Below are positions 1-5,351 of a stretch of DNA of 5,415 nt, in pieces. The DNA comes from Acidimicrobiales bacterium (lineage in GTDB: Bacteria > Actinomycetota > Acidimicrobiia > Acidimicrobiales > RAAP-2). Both the position numbers and the translations under genes were made by a program. The notes below the pieces were generated by a model. The model was given only the letters and a program-made list of their open reading frames with translations, did no database searches and was not told the origin of the DNA. The stretch spans positions 1 to 5,415 of the forward strand of contig JASHWO010000264.1 in assembly GCA_030044045.1 (NCBI GenBank), in the 5' to 3' direction. The first letter of the stretch is position 1. Every line of letters starts with the position of its first letter.

Positions 1-1
1 G

Positions 2-1168
2 CGGCTGGCCGGCGAGATCGCCCTGGCCGGCTGGCAGGCCGACACCGGTGCCCGGTCCGCCGTCTCGTCGGCCACGGTGGCGTGCCCCGACGCCAAGGTG
101 TGCTACGCGTCGGACCCGGTCCCGGGAACGTTCGGAGACGCCGTCGCGACCAGCACCGACGGCGGGGCGTCGTGGCGCACAGTGCCGCTGCCGAACGGCT
201 TCCAGCTCGCCTCCCCCCTGGCCTGCCCGGCGGCCGGCGTGTGCTTCGGTGCCGGCCACTCGATGCAGGCCACAGGAGCCCGGGCCGCGGCGATGGTGAA
301 GACCGGCAGCGGCGGCACCTCCTGGGATGTCGAGCCGCTCCCCCCTGGGATCGATCGGATCGTGAACCTCGCCTGCCCGACGACAACCGACTGCGTGGGG
401 TTCGGCTTCGCCACCTCGCCCGCCGGGAGCACCAGCAAGGAGGGGCCCTCGATCGCCGTGGCCACCACGGACGGCGGGACCACCTGGACCGAGACGGCGC
501 TGCCCCAGCCGTTCTTCCCGGTCACAGACGGCACCGCCTGCACCTCGTCCCAGGACTGCATGCTGGTCGGGACCACGACATACACACCGCCCCCGAACGC
601 CGCCGACGGGACGGCCCTGGTCACCGTGGACGGGGGCGCCACCTGGTCCCGGGCCAAGGTCCCGGCGGATGTCGGCATCTTCCACGCCGTCTCCTGTGCC
701 CCTGGGGGTCGGTGCCTGGCCCTGGCCAACCGGACCGGCCCCGTCCCCGCCTCTGCCACGCCCGCCAACTGGCCCAGCGTGGCCCTCACCACCACCACCG
801 GCAGTTCCTGGGTGGCGACCACAGGGACCGGCCTGACCATCGGCAGTGCCACCTCGGTGAGCTGCCCGACGACCGGCGACTGCTGGGCGCTGGGCTGGCG
901 CGCCGGCACCCCCACCGGCCAGCTGACACCCGAGACCCAGACCACCGACAACGGCGGAGCCACCTGGACCACCATGCCCCTGCCGACGAAGCTGACACCG
1001 AGCGCCCAGAAGGCACTCGGCGTGCAACAGCTCGACATCCAGAGGGCGACCTCGATCTCCTGCCCTACAGCCGATACCTGCGTGGCCCTGAGCATCGCCA
1101 CCACGACCACGTCGACCCTCGATCGGCAGATCGTCCTCCGCGAGGACAGCGCAAGATCCACGAAGTGA
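2..1168 (+). CDS. Asp-box / C-x5-C repeat protein, probable secreted beta-propeller (3' part, start outside window)
   Basis: The frame is open from the left edge and ends at TGA 1166-1168, giving 388 visible residues; the true start and any signal peptide lie upstream. The visible part is almost wholly repetitive. Seven C-x5-C pairs (residues 28/34, 75/81, 125/131, 180/186, 232/238, 288/294, 354/360), mostly written [AS]C-P-x4-C, alternate with six Asp-box-like motifs: STDGGASW (51-58), a degenerate one near 100-108, TTDGGTTW (155-162), TVDGGATW (208-215), a degenerate TTTTGSSW (263-270) and TTDNGGATW (314-322). Repeat length is about 47-66 residues. All 14 cysteines fall in these pairs. Asp boxes are known from BNR/sialidase and Ycf48-like beta-propellers, so a propeller with one disulfide per blade is inferred; exported location follows from the paired cysteines and Thr/Ser/Gly-rich, Lys-poor composition. 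No catalytic residues are recognisable and the ligand is unknown. Reading frame is certain; function is not. Confidence 0.8.
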   Translation, partial: RLAGEIALAGWQADTGARSAVSSATVACPDAKVCYASDPVPGTFGDAVATSTDGGASWRTVPLPNGFQLASPLACPAAGVCFGAGHSMQATGARAAAMVKTGSGGTSWDVEPLPPGIDRIVNLACPTTTDCVGFGFATSPAGSTSKEGPSIAVATTDGGTTWTETALPQPFFPVTDGTACTSSQDCMLVGTTTYTPPPNAADGTALVTVDGGATWSRAKVPADVGIFHAVSCAPGGRCLALANRTGPVPASATPANWPSVALTTTTGSSWVATTGTGLTIGSATSVSCPTTGDCWALGWRAGTPTGQLTPETQTTDNGGATWTTMPLPTKLTPSAQKALGVQQLDIQRATSISCPTADTCVALSIATTTTSTLDRQIVLREDSARSTK

Positions 1169-1177
1169 CCGCCCGGG

Positions 1178-1199
1178 GACCGGCGGTGCCCCGCCGGTC
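1178..1199 (+). terminator. Perfect 9-bp GC hairpin after the repeat-protein gene
   Basis: GACCGGCGG (1178-1186) and CCGCCGGTC (1191-1199) are perfect reverse complements around a four-base TGCC loop, beginning nine bases after the stop codon at 1168. There is no T tract, so this would be a U-less terminator or an mRNA 3'-end stabiliser of the kind often inferred in high-GC actinobacteria. It abuts the TAGCCT box at 1201-1206 and occupies the space where a -35 element of the next gene would lie. Confidence 0.5.
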
Positions 1200-1200
1200 G

Positions 1201-1206
1201 TAGCCT
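1201..1206 (+). promoter_or_regulatory. TAGCCT -10 box for a leaderless transcript of the membrane-protein gene
   Basis: TAGCCT fits the actinobacterial TANNNT -10 pattern. Its last base is eight positions before the first base of the GTG start at 1214, so transcription would begin at or next to the start codon. No Shine-Dalgarno is present between them, which agrees with leaderless translation. A -35 element is not obvious. The same hexamer followed by G precedes the bS22 gene at 4311. Confidence 0.5.
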
Positions 1207-1213
1207 GAGGCCC

Positions 1214-1732
1214 GTGGGTCAGCCCTCCGACGCACCACCACCGGCCCGGGCCGCCGCGACGCCGGCCACGGCCCTCGACCGGCGCCGTCTCTGGCTCTCC
1301 CGCCGGGCCCTGCTCCTGCACCTGACCGTGCTGCTGGTGGTGCCGGCGTTCCTGGGCCTCTTCTGGTGGCAGGTGCAGCGCGTGCGCCAAGGCAACACGC
1401 TGAGCTGGGCCTACGTGTTCGAGTGGCCGTTCTTCACCGGCTACGCCGTCTACCTGTGGTGGAAGCTCGTCCACGACCCCCCGGAGACCGGGACCGTCCC
1501 GTCGGTCCCGGTCGCGGCAGCCGCCGCGCCACTGGCCGCGGCAGCCGCGGCAGGCGCGGTGCCGGACGTTCCCGCGGGAACGCCGCCCGGCCCGTCCAGG
1601 GGCGTGACCCCGGCAACGGTCCCAGCCGACGACCCGGAGACCGGCGGCCTGGACCAGGACGACCGGGAGCTGGCCGACTACAACCGCTACCTGGCGGCGC
1701 TCGACGCCAGTGGCCGCCGCAAGCGCTGGTAG
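1214..1732 (+). CDS. Small two-TM membrane protein of an uncharacterised actinobacterial type
   Basis: This 172-residue protein starts at GTG 1214, chosen because a TAGCCT box sits immediately upstream and no earlier start has support. A Pro/Ala-rich N-terminus is followed by an Arg-rich stretch (23-31), a hydrophobic helix (about 33-52, ending FWWQ), the segment SWAYVFEWPFFTGYAVYLWWK (about 64-84) as a second helix, an Ala/Pro-rich linker (about 98-138), an acidic patch (139-153) and a tail ELADYNRYLAALDASGRRKRW. From memory, actinobacterial proteins with the same plan (WW after helix 1, EWPFF-like helix 2, conserved YNRYLA tail) are often labelled hypothetical membrane protein, or loosely as a glucitol-operon regulator; that label has no support here. 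By the positive-inside pattern both ends would be cytoplasmic. Part of the linker is encoded by an 11-bp direct repeat (1514-1524, 1538-1548). It converges with the tRNA-Gln gene. Function unknown. Confidence 0.8.
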   Translation: MGQPSDAPPPARAAATPATALDRRRLWLSRRALLLHLTVLLVVPAFLGLFWWQVQRVRQGNTLSWAYVFEWPFFTGYAVYLWWKLVHDPPETGTVPSVPVAAAAAPLAAAAAAGAVPDVPAGTPPGPSRGVTPATVPADDPETGGLDQDDRELADYNRYLAALDASGRRKRW

Positions 1733-1770
1733 CCCCACCGCGGTCCCGCCGGCGTGCCGTCGTAGGTCGG

Positions 1771-1843
1771 TTCCGGGGGGAGGGCTCGAACCTCCAACAT
1801 CCGGCTCCAAAGGCCGACGTTCTGCCGATTGAACTACCCCGGA
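1771..1843 (-). tRNA. tRNA-Gln, anticodon UUG
   Basis: Read on the minus strand from 1843 to 1771, the 73 bases fold into a complete cloverleaf. The acceptor stem TCCGGGG pairs with CCCCGGA. The D arm is GTTC/GAAC with an 8-base loop containing GG. The anticodon stem TCGGC/GCCGG (one T-G pair) carries the loop CTTTGGA, so the anticodon is TTG (complement of 1808-1810). The variable loop has five bases. The T stem GGAGG/CCTCC has the loop TTCGAGC. The discriminator is A (1771), and CCA is not encoded, so it must be added after transcription. UUG reads the Gln codon CAA and, by wobble, CAG. The gene converges on the membrane-protein gene, with 38 bases between them. Every stem and invariant position is present, so it looks functional. 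Confidence 0.95.
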
Positions 1844-1889
1844 CGGTAGGTCGCCGGCCGACTCCTGCTGGCCGCCGGCGGCCGGCCCC

Positions 1890-1895
1890 AGGTTA
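1890..1895 (-). promoter_or_regulatory. Candidate TAACCT -10 box for tRNA-Gln
   Basis: On the minus strand this reads TAACCT followed by G, matching TANNNT and resembling the TAGCCTG boxes before the two plus-strand genes at 1214 and 4327. It lies 46 bases before the mature tRNA 5' end at 1843, which would give a short 5' leader for RNase P to remove. No convincing -35 is seen at the expected distance, so this is tentative. Confidence 0.3.
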
Positions 1896-1980
1896 GAGGG
1901 TCGGCCACCGGGGAGCAGGCGCCGGCCCCGCCGGCACGACCCTCGCGCCGGGCGGCCCGCCGGCGGCCCGCACCGGCCAG

Positions 1981-2010
1981 CGTAAGAAGATCGGACGTAA
2001 GAAGATCGGA
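1981..2010. repeat. Perfect tandem 15-bp direct repeat upstream of the two-component operon
   Basis: CGTAAGAAGATCGGA occurs twice back to back (1981-1995 and 1996-2010) with no mismatch and no third copy. The unit has 7 of 15 G/C bases, in an intergenic region otherwise dominated by G and C, so it stands out. It ends 30 bases before the TATGCT box at 2041 and 122 bases before the response-regulator start. OmpR/PhoB-family regulators bind directly repeated half-sites, so an autoregulatory operator is a reasonable inference. The 15-bp spacing is, however, longer than the usual ~11 bp. Confidence 0.6.
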
Positions 2011-2040
2011 AGACCACCTCACCGGCGGTGCGGCCACCGG

Positions 2041-2046
2041 TATGCT
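2041..2046 (+). promoter_or_regulatory. Candidate TATGCT -10 box of the two-component operon
   Basis: TATGCT fits TANNNT and is the best -10-like hexamer in the region between the tRNA and the response-regulator gene. Transcription would start near 2053 and leave a leader of about 80 bases before the ATG at 2133. The -35 position (about 2018-2023) is not canonical, which is compatible with an activator bound at the tandem repeat just upstream. The leader contains short CCCGGG self-complementary units (2063-2068 and 2072-2077). Confidence 0.35.
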
Positions 2047-2119
2047 CCGCGCCACCGGCGGCCCCGGGACCCCCGGGCCCGCCGGGACCGCCCGGCCCTC
2101 ACGACCGGGCGCCATCGGC

Positions 2120-2125
2120 AGGAGG
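2120..2125 (+). promoter_or_regulatory. Strong Shine-Dalgarno AGGAGG fixing the response-regulator start
   Basis: AGGAGG lies seven bases before ATG 2133, an ideal distance. It supports that ATG over an in-frame GTG at 2028 that would add a 35-residue Gly/Pro-rich extension ahead of the conserved receiver N-terminus MRILVVDDD. Confidence 0.8.
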
Positions 2126-2132
2126 GCGTCGC

Positions 2133-2804
2133 ATGAGGATCCTGGTGGTCGACGACGATCCGGCCGTCAGCGCCTCGCTCGACCGCGCCCTGCGGCTCGA
2201 GGGCTATACGGTCGACACGGCAGCGGACGGCACCACCGCCCTCCGCACGTTGGCCGCGGCCCGGCCGGACGCCGTCGTCCTCGACCTGGGCCTGCCCGAC
2301 CTCGACGGGCTGGAGGTCTGCCGCCACCTGCGGGCCGGGGGCGACGACACCCCGGTGCTCATGCTCACCGCCCGCGACGCCGTGGACGACCGGGTGCACG
2401 GCCTCGACGCCGGCGCCGACGACTACCTGGTCAAGCCCTTCGCCCTGGCCGAGCTGCTGGCCCGGCTGCGGGCCCTGCTGCGCCGTCGGGCCGGCGACGA
2501 GGGCGAGGCGTTGCGCTTCGGCGACCTGTCCCTCGACCTCTCCTCCCGGGAGGCCCGGCGGGGCGACCGGTCCTTCTCCCTGACCCGGATCGAGTTCGAC
2601 CTGCTGGAACTGTTCCTGCGCCATCCCCGCCAGGTGCTCACCCGGGAGGTCATCCTGGACCGGGTCTGGGGCTACCACTTCGACTCGGGCACGAACTCCC
2701 TGGCCGTCTACGTGGGCTACCTGCGCCGCAAGACCGAAGCGGGCGACGAGCCGCGCTGCATCCACACCGTGCGGGGCGTGGGCTACGTGCTCCGGGAGCC
2801 GTGA
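2133..2804 (+). CDS. MprA-like OmpR/PhoB-family response regulator
   Basis: This 223-residue two-component response regulator is a cytoplasmic DNA-binding transcription factor activated by phosphotransfer from the kinase encoded next to it. The receiver domain (about 1-115) shows the acidic pocket D7/D8, phosphoacceptor D51 in [12 protein letters not shown], switch T79 in MLTARD, and Y98 and K101 in DDYLVKPF. A short linker leads to a winged-helix effector domain (about 127-221) with [30 protein letters not shown], the recognition-helix region [15 protein letters not shown] and the C-terminal hairpin [13 protein letters not shown]. The length is typical for the family. Wording of both domains is close to mycobacterial MprA as remembered, a regulator of envelope stress and persistence; orthology is inferred, not shown. 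The start is set by AGGAGG at 2120. The stop overlaps the kinase start by four bases, so the two are co-translated. The tandem repeat at 1981 may be its operator. Confidence 0.93.
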   Translation: MRILVVDDDPAVSASLDRALRLEGYTVDTAADGTTALRTLAAARPDAVVLDLGLPDLDGLEVCRHLRAGGDDTPVLMLTARDAVDDRVHGLDAGADDYLVKPFALAELLARLRALLRRRAGDEGEALRFGDLSLDLSSREARRGDRSFSLTRIEFDLLELFLRHPRQVLTREVILDRVWGYHFDSGTNSLAVYVGYLRRKTEAGDEPRCIHTVRGVGYVLREP

Positions 2805-4192
2805 CCTTCCGGTCCCGCCTGGTGCTGGCCGCCGCCGTGGCGGTCATCATCGCCGTGCTGGGGGCCGCCGTGGCCAGCTACTTCGCCGCCCGGAACTCGC
2901 TCCTCGACTCGGTCGACGTGAACCTGGCCAGCACCGCCGCCGATGCCGTCACCCCCGGCCAGACGCTCCAGCTCGGCCAGTCCTCCGGCCTGGCCGTGCA
3001 GATCGCCCTGCCCACAGGGCAGGTGGCCTTCTCCACCATCGACCTGCCGGTGGACGGCTCGGTGCGGGCCGTGGCCGGTGGCAGCGGCCAGGCCTACTAC
3101 ACGAGCGTCACCGTGCAGGGGGCCGACGGCCACGCCATCGACTACCGCGAGTACGTGGTGCACCTGGCGCCAGGCACCCGCTTCAGCACCGCCGAGCAGG
3201 GCCTCAGCGAGCTGTACACAGGCGGGGCCCTGCAGCTGGCCACTCCTCTCACCGGCGTCGACGCCCAGCTCGGGGATCTGGGGGTGGTGCTGACCCTGGT
3301 GGCGGCGGCCGGCGTGGCCCTGGCCCTGCTCCTCGGATGGCTGGTCGGCCGTACCGCCCTGGTCCCCCTGGACGACCTGACCCGGTCGGTGGAGGAGGTG
3401 GCAGAGACCACCGACGTGTCGAAGCGCCTGGATCCCGGCGGCGTGGACGAGCTGGGGCGGTTGCGCCGGGCCTTCAACCACCTCCTGGCCGCGCTCGAAC
3501 GCTCCCGGGAGGCCCAGCGCCAGCTGGTGCTCGACGCCGGCCACGAGCTGCGCACCCCGCTGACCAGCCTGCGGACCAACCTGGAGGTGGTACGACGCCT
3601 GGAGGAGCTGCCCCCGCACGAGCGCGACGTGCTGGTCGACGACCTCCTCACCCAGATGCAGGAGCTGACCAACCTGGTGGCCGATCTCTCCGAACTGTCC
3701 CGGGGCGAGCATCGGCACGCCGCCCCGGCGCCGTTCCGCCTCGACCGCCTGGCGGAGGACGCGGTGGCCGTGGCCACCACCCACGGCCGCTCCCGCGACG
3801 TCACCCTCGACCTCCGCTCCCAGCCGACGTGGGTGCGGGGCCAGCGGGAGCGGATCGGCCGGGCCGTGGGCAACCTGCTCGACAATGCCGTCAAGTGGAG
3901 CCCGGACGGCGGCACGGTGGAGGTGTGGTGCGCTGGCGGGGTGGTGGCCGTACGGGACCACGGCCCCGGGATCGCCCCCGAGGATCTCCCCCACGTGTTC
4001 GACCGCTTCTACCGGGCCCCCGCCGCCCGGGCCCTGCCCGGGTCCGGCCTGGGCCTGGCCATCGTGGCCCAGGTGACCGAGGCCGAAGGTGGGTCGGTCA
4101 CCGCGACCAACGCCGAGGGCGGCGGCGCGGCGCTGCGCCTGGAGCTCCCCGTCATCCCCCCGCCCGAGGGGCGCGACCCCGAGGAGGACTGA
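2801..4192 (+). CDS. MprB-like membrane sensor histidine kinase (HAMP-HisKA-HATPase)
   Basis: This 463-residue inner-membrane kinase starts at GTG 2801, overlapping the regulator's TGA (GTGA), with GGGAG two bases upstream; translation is probably coupled. Helix TM1 is about residues 8-28. An extracytoplasmic sensor segment of about 130 residues (29-158), without cysteines or a recognised domain, follows. TM2 is about 160-182, HAMP about 183-236. The HisKA H-box reads [19 protein letters not shown] with phosphoaccepting H248. The ATPase domain carries the N box around N358-N362 ([10 protein letters not shown]), the G1 box DHGPGI (386-391), the F box VFDRFYR (around 400-405) and the G2 box GSGLGLAI (414-421). 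All catalytic boxes are intact, so autophosphorylation and transfer to D51 of the partner are expected. The H-box and pairing resemble MprB, but the sensor segment cannot be matched by eye, so the signal is unknown. A short acidic tail ends the protein. Confidence 0.93.
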   Translation: MTFRSRLVLAAAVAVIIAVLGAAVASYFAARNSLLDSVDVNLASTAADAVTPGQTLQLGQSSGLAVQIALPTGQVAFSTIDLPVDGSVRAVAGGSGQAYYTSVTVQGADGHAIDYREYVVHLAPGTRFSTAEQGLSELYTGGALQLATPLTGVDAQLGDLGVVLTLVAAAGVALALLLGWLVGRTALVPLDDLTRSVEEVAETTDVSKRLDPGGVDELGRLRRAFNHLLAALERSREAQRQLVLDAGHELRTPLTSLRTNLEVVRRLEELPPHERDVLVDDLLTQMQELTNLVADLSELSRGEHRHAAPAPFRLDRLAEDAVAVATTHGRSRDVTLDLRSQPTWVRGQRERIGRAVGNLLDNAVKWSPDGGTVEVWCAGGVVAVRDHGPGIAPEDLPHVFDRFYRAPAARALPGSGLGLAIVAQVTEAEGGSVTATNAEGGGAALRLELPVIPPPEGRDPEED

Positions 4193-4198
4193 ACGGGC

Positions 4199-4300
4199 CC
4201 GGGCCAGCGGCAGCCGGCCGGGCCACCGAGCGACCGGTACGCCGGCCGGGACCGGGCCAGCGGTCCGCCTCGGCCGGCCGAGCGACCTGGCGGTCCTGCT
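4199..4300. repeat. Imperfect ~53-bp tandem duplication between kinase and bS22 genes
   Basis: CCGGGCCAGCGG occurs at 4199-4210 and again at 4252-4263. CCGAGCGACC occurs at 4226-4235 and 4278-4287, nearly in the same register (offsets 27 and 26). The two halves therefore look like diverged copies of one unit. GCCGGCCGGG is also repeated at 4213 and 4241. The region contains the 14-bp palindrome CTCGGCCGGCCGAG (4269-4282) and a 6-bp GGACCG/CGGTCC stem (4249-4266). It may help end transcription of the two-component operon. Confidence 0.45.
4269..4282 (+). terminator. GC-rich palindrome, possible U-less terminator of the two-component operon
   Basis: CTCGGCCGGCCGAG is a perfect 14-bp palindrome about 75 bases after the kinase stop. 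A second potential stem, GGACCG (4249-4254) with CGGTCC (4261-4266), lies just before it. Neither has a T tract. Short GC palindromes arise readily in DNA of this composition, so this is weak evidence for termination. Confidence 0.25.
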
Positions 4301-4310
4301 GCCGGGCCGC

Positions 4311-4316
4311 TAGCCT
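4311..4316 (+). promoter_or_regulatory. TAGCCT -10 box for near-leaderless bS22 transcript
   Basis: TAGCCT, again followed by G, lies ten bases before ATG 4327. Transcription would start within about four bases of the start codon. There is no Shine-Dalgarno in this gap, so the gene is likely leaderless or nearly so and transcribed separately from the kinase gene. No clear -35 is seen. Confidence 0.5.
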
Positions 4317-4326
4317 GCCGCACGAC

Positions 4327-4425
4327 ATGGGATCGCTCATCAAGAAGCGCCGCAAGCGGATGCGCAAGAAGAAGCACAAGAAGATGCTGAAGGCGACGCG
4401 CTGGCAGCGGCGCGCCGGCAAGTAG
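4327..4425 (+). CDS. Small ribosomal subunit protein bS22 (AURKAIP1/COX24-domain protein)
   Basis: This 32-residue protein begins MGSLIKKRRKRMRKKKHKK, with 17 Lys or Arg in 32 residues, and ends QRRAGK. It matches, from memory, the 33-residue actinobacterial protein MGSVIKKRRKRMSKKKHRK... that is bound to the mycobacterial 30S subunit as bS22 and belongs to the AURKAIP1/COX24 family. It should contact 16S rRNA as a basic helix. The ATG at 4327 is set by the conserved MGS(L/V)IKKRRKRM start and by the TAGCCT box ten bases upstream; no Shine-Dalgarno is present. The gene is easily missed because of its size and because longer spurious frames cover it. It lies 134 bases after the kinase gene and ends eight bases from the convergent ispE stop. 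Differences from the mycobacterial form include M20, W26 and a shorter C-terminus. Identification is strong. Confidence 0.92.
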   Translation: MGSLIKKRRKRMRKKKHKKMLKATRWQRRAGK

Positions 4426-4430
4426 CCGGC
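4414..4430. terminator. GCCGGC hairpin over the bS22 stop, between convergent genes
   Basis: GCCGGC (4414-4419) and GCCGGC (4425-4430) can pair around a five-base AAGTA loop holding the first two bases of the bS22 stop codon. Being symmetric, the stem could form in transcripts from either strand. The gap between the bS22 and ispE stops is itself the palindrome CCGGCCGG (4426-4433). No T tract follows on either side; a bidirectional terminator role is speculative. Confidence 0.3.
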
Positions 4431-4433
4431 CGG

Positions 4434-5351
4434 TCAGGACCCCGCCCCGACCGCCGGGGTGGTGCGCACGCCGACCAGCACGCCGGCCTCGTCGCCGAGG
4501 CGCAATACCCTCCCAGCCGTTCCCGCCACCCCGTCGATCGCCCCTTCCACGAACCAGGTCGACCCGCTGCCAGCCAGCCGCGCCGGCCGGCCGGCCACCG
4601 CCTCCAGCAGGTCGCGCCAGCGGGCCATCCGGGGCGCCACCGCCAGGGCCGGCATCTCCAGATCGTTGCCGGAGGCCGGCGCCGGTGTGCCGGGCCGGGT
4701 GGAGGCCGCGGACGTCGGCGGCCCGCCGGCCGGGGGTGGCACCGGGGCCGGGATACGCCCCCGGGCCACCAGCTCGTCCCAGGCGCGGTAGACGGCGGCG
4801 GTGTCCACCCCGAACGGCAGCAGCAGGAGGGTGACGGCACGGTCCTCGAAGGGCAGCGGCGCCACCACCTCGCCGACGCCCCGCACCCGCGCCCTCCCGC
4901 CGGCCACGCAGAACGGCACGTCGGCCCCGAGGCCGGCGGCCACCGCCGGATCGGTGCAGCCGGCCCAGCGCAGCACGGCGGCGGCGTCGGCCGATCCCCC
5001 GCCCAGGCCGGCCCCGGGGGGGATGCGCTTCACCAGGTGCAGGGCGGCGGTACGCCCCACGGCGGCCAGTGCCCGGCAGGCCAGGTTGTCCGGCCCGACC
5101 GGCACGGATCGTCCGGCGAGCACCGGCGAGCCGCAGGGCCCCTCGGCCGACGCCGTGCATCCCTCCCCCTCGGCCAGGGCCACCGTGTCGGCCAGATCCA
5201 GGGTCACCATCTCGGCGTCGAGCAGGTGGTAGCCGTCCGGGCGCACCCCGGTCACCCGCAGGGAGAAGGTGAGCTTGGCCGGGGCGGCCAGCACTGCCGG
5301 GAGTCCGAGCCCCGGGGTGGCGGCCGGACCGGGGGCGGGGGCGGCGGTCAC
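4434..5351 (-). CDS. ispE: 4-diphosphocytidyl-2-C-methyl-D-erythritol kinase (IspE)
   Basis: This 305-residue cytoplasmic GHMP-family kinase of the MEP (non-mevalonate) isoprenoid pathway uses ATP to phosphorylate the 2-hydroxyl of 4-diphosphocytidyl-methylerythritol. The N-terminal substrate motif APAKLTFSLRVTGVRPDGYHLL contains K26 and the IspE-typical DGYH. The ATP-binding loop is PPGAGLGGGSADAAAVL (111-127), the catalytic aspartate is D144 in GADVPFC, ASGNDLE (226-232) follows, and the C-terminal glycine loop is LAGSGSTWFVEG (259-270). Length is near the family norm; a Pro/Ala/Thr-rich stretch at about 199-226 is a likely surface insertion. The start is GTG 5351, with GGAGG four bases upstream; no alternative start lies further upstream in frame within the window. 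The start overlaps an upstream stop (GTGA), implying an operon with the gene to the right, which in many actinobacteria is rsmA/ksgA. It converges on the bS22 gene with an 8-bp gap. Confidence 0.95.
   Translation of the reverse strand: MTAAPAPGPAATPGLGLPAVLAAPAKLTFSLRVTGVRPDGYHLLDAEMVTLDLADTVALAEGEGCTASAEGPCGSPVLAGRSVPVGPDNLACRALAAVGRTAALHLVKRIPPGAGLGGGSADAAAVLRWAGCTDPAVAAGLGADVPFCVAGGRARVRGVGEVVAPLPFEDRAVTLLLLPFGVDTAAVYRAWDELVARGRIPAPVPPPAGGPPTSAASTRPGTPAPASGNDLEMPALAVAPRMARWRDLLEAVAGRPARLAGSGSTWFVEGAIDGVAGTAGRVLRLGDEAGVLVGVRTTPAVGAGS

Noticed and set aside
103..1161. 352-codon open frame on the minus strand opposite the repeat protein
   Set aside because: It is antisense to a frame with seven regular cysteine pairs and Asp boxes. 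Its own translation has no domain pattern. Long antisense frames are expected at this GC content.
1801..1820. Reading the tRNA as tRNA-Trp from the plus-strand CTCCAAA
   Set aside because: The plus-strand text only resembles a Trp anticodon loop. The cloverleaf with proper D, T and acceptor stems and the T loop TTCGAGC forms on the minus strand, with anticodon TTG.
1870..1883. 14-bp palindrome GGCCGCCGGCGGCC as a hairpin or regulatory site
   Set aside because: It has no loop, is made only of G and C in very GC-rich DNA, and has no positional link to a gene end. Chance is the simplest explanation.
1771..2010. tRNA-Gln with a nearby direct repeat as an integration (att) site
   Set aside because: The 15-bp repeat shares no meaningful sequence with the tRNA 3' end, its copies are adjacent rather than flanking an insert, and no integrase or foreign gene is visible.
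2028..2132. N-terminal extension of the response regulator from GTG 2028 with collagen-like Gly-Pro-Pro repeats
   Set aside because: The AGGAGG at 2120 and the canonical receiver start MRILVVDDD at 2133 fix the start. The GPP pattern comes from short CCCGGG-type repeats in the leader, and the GTG lies upstream of the inferred promoter box.
2042..2800. Upstream extension of the kinase frame, making a 716-residue protein
   Set aside because: This stretch overlaps the regulator gene in another frame and is Arg/Pro/Gly-rich shadow translation. The true kinase start is GTG 2801, followed directly by the first membrane helix.
2783..3994. 403-codon minus-strand frame opposite the kinase
   Set aside because: It is an antisense shadow of a gene with all histidine-kinase boxes. 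Its His/Gln/Gly-rich composition shows no domain.
3337..4425. 362-codon plus-strand frame whose last 32 codons are bS22
   Set aside because: Only the final 32 residues match a known protein. The rest is a shadow of the kinase gene in another frame plus intergenic sequence.
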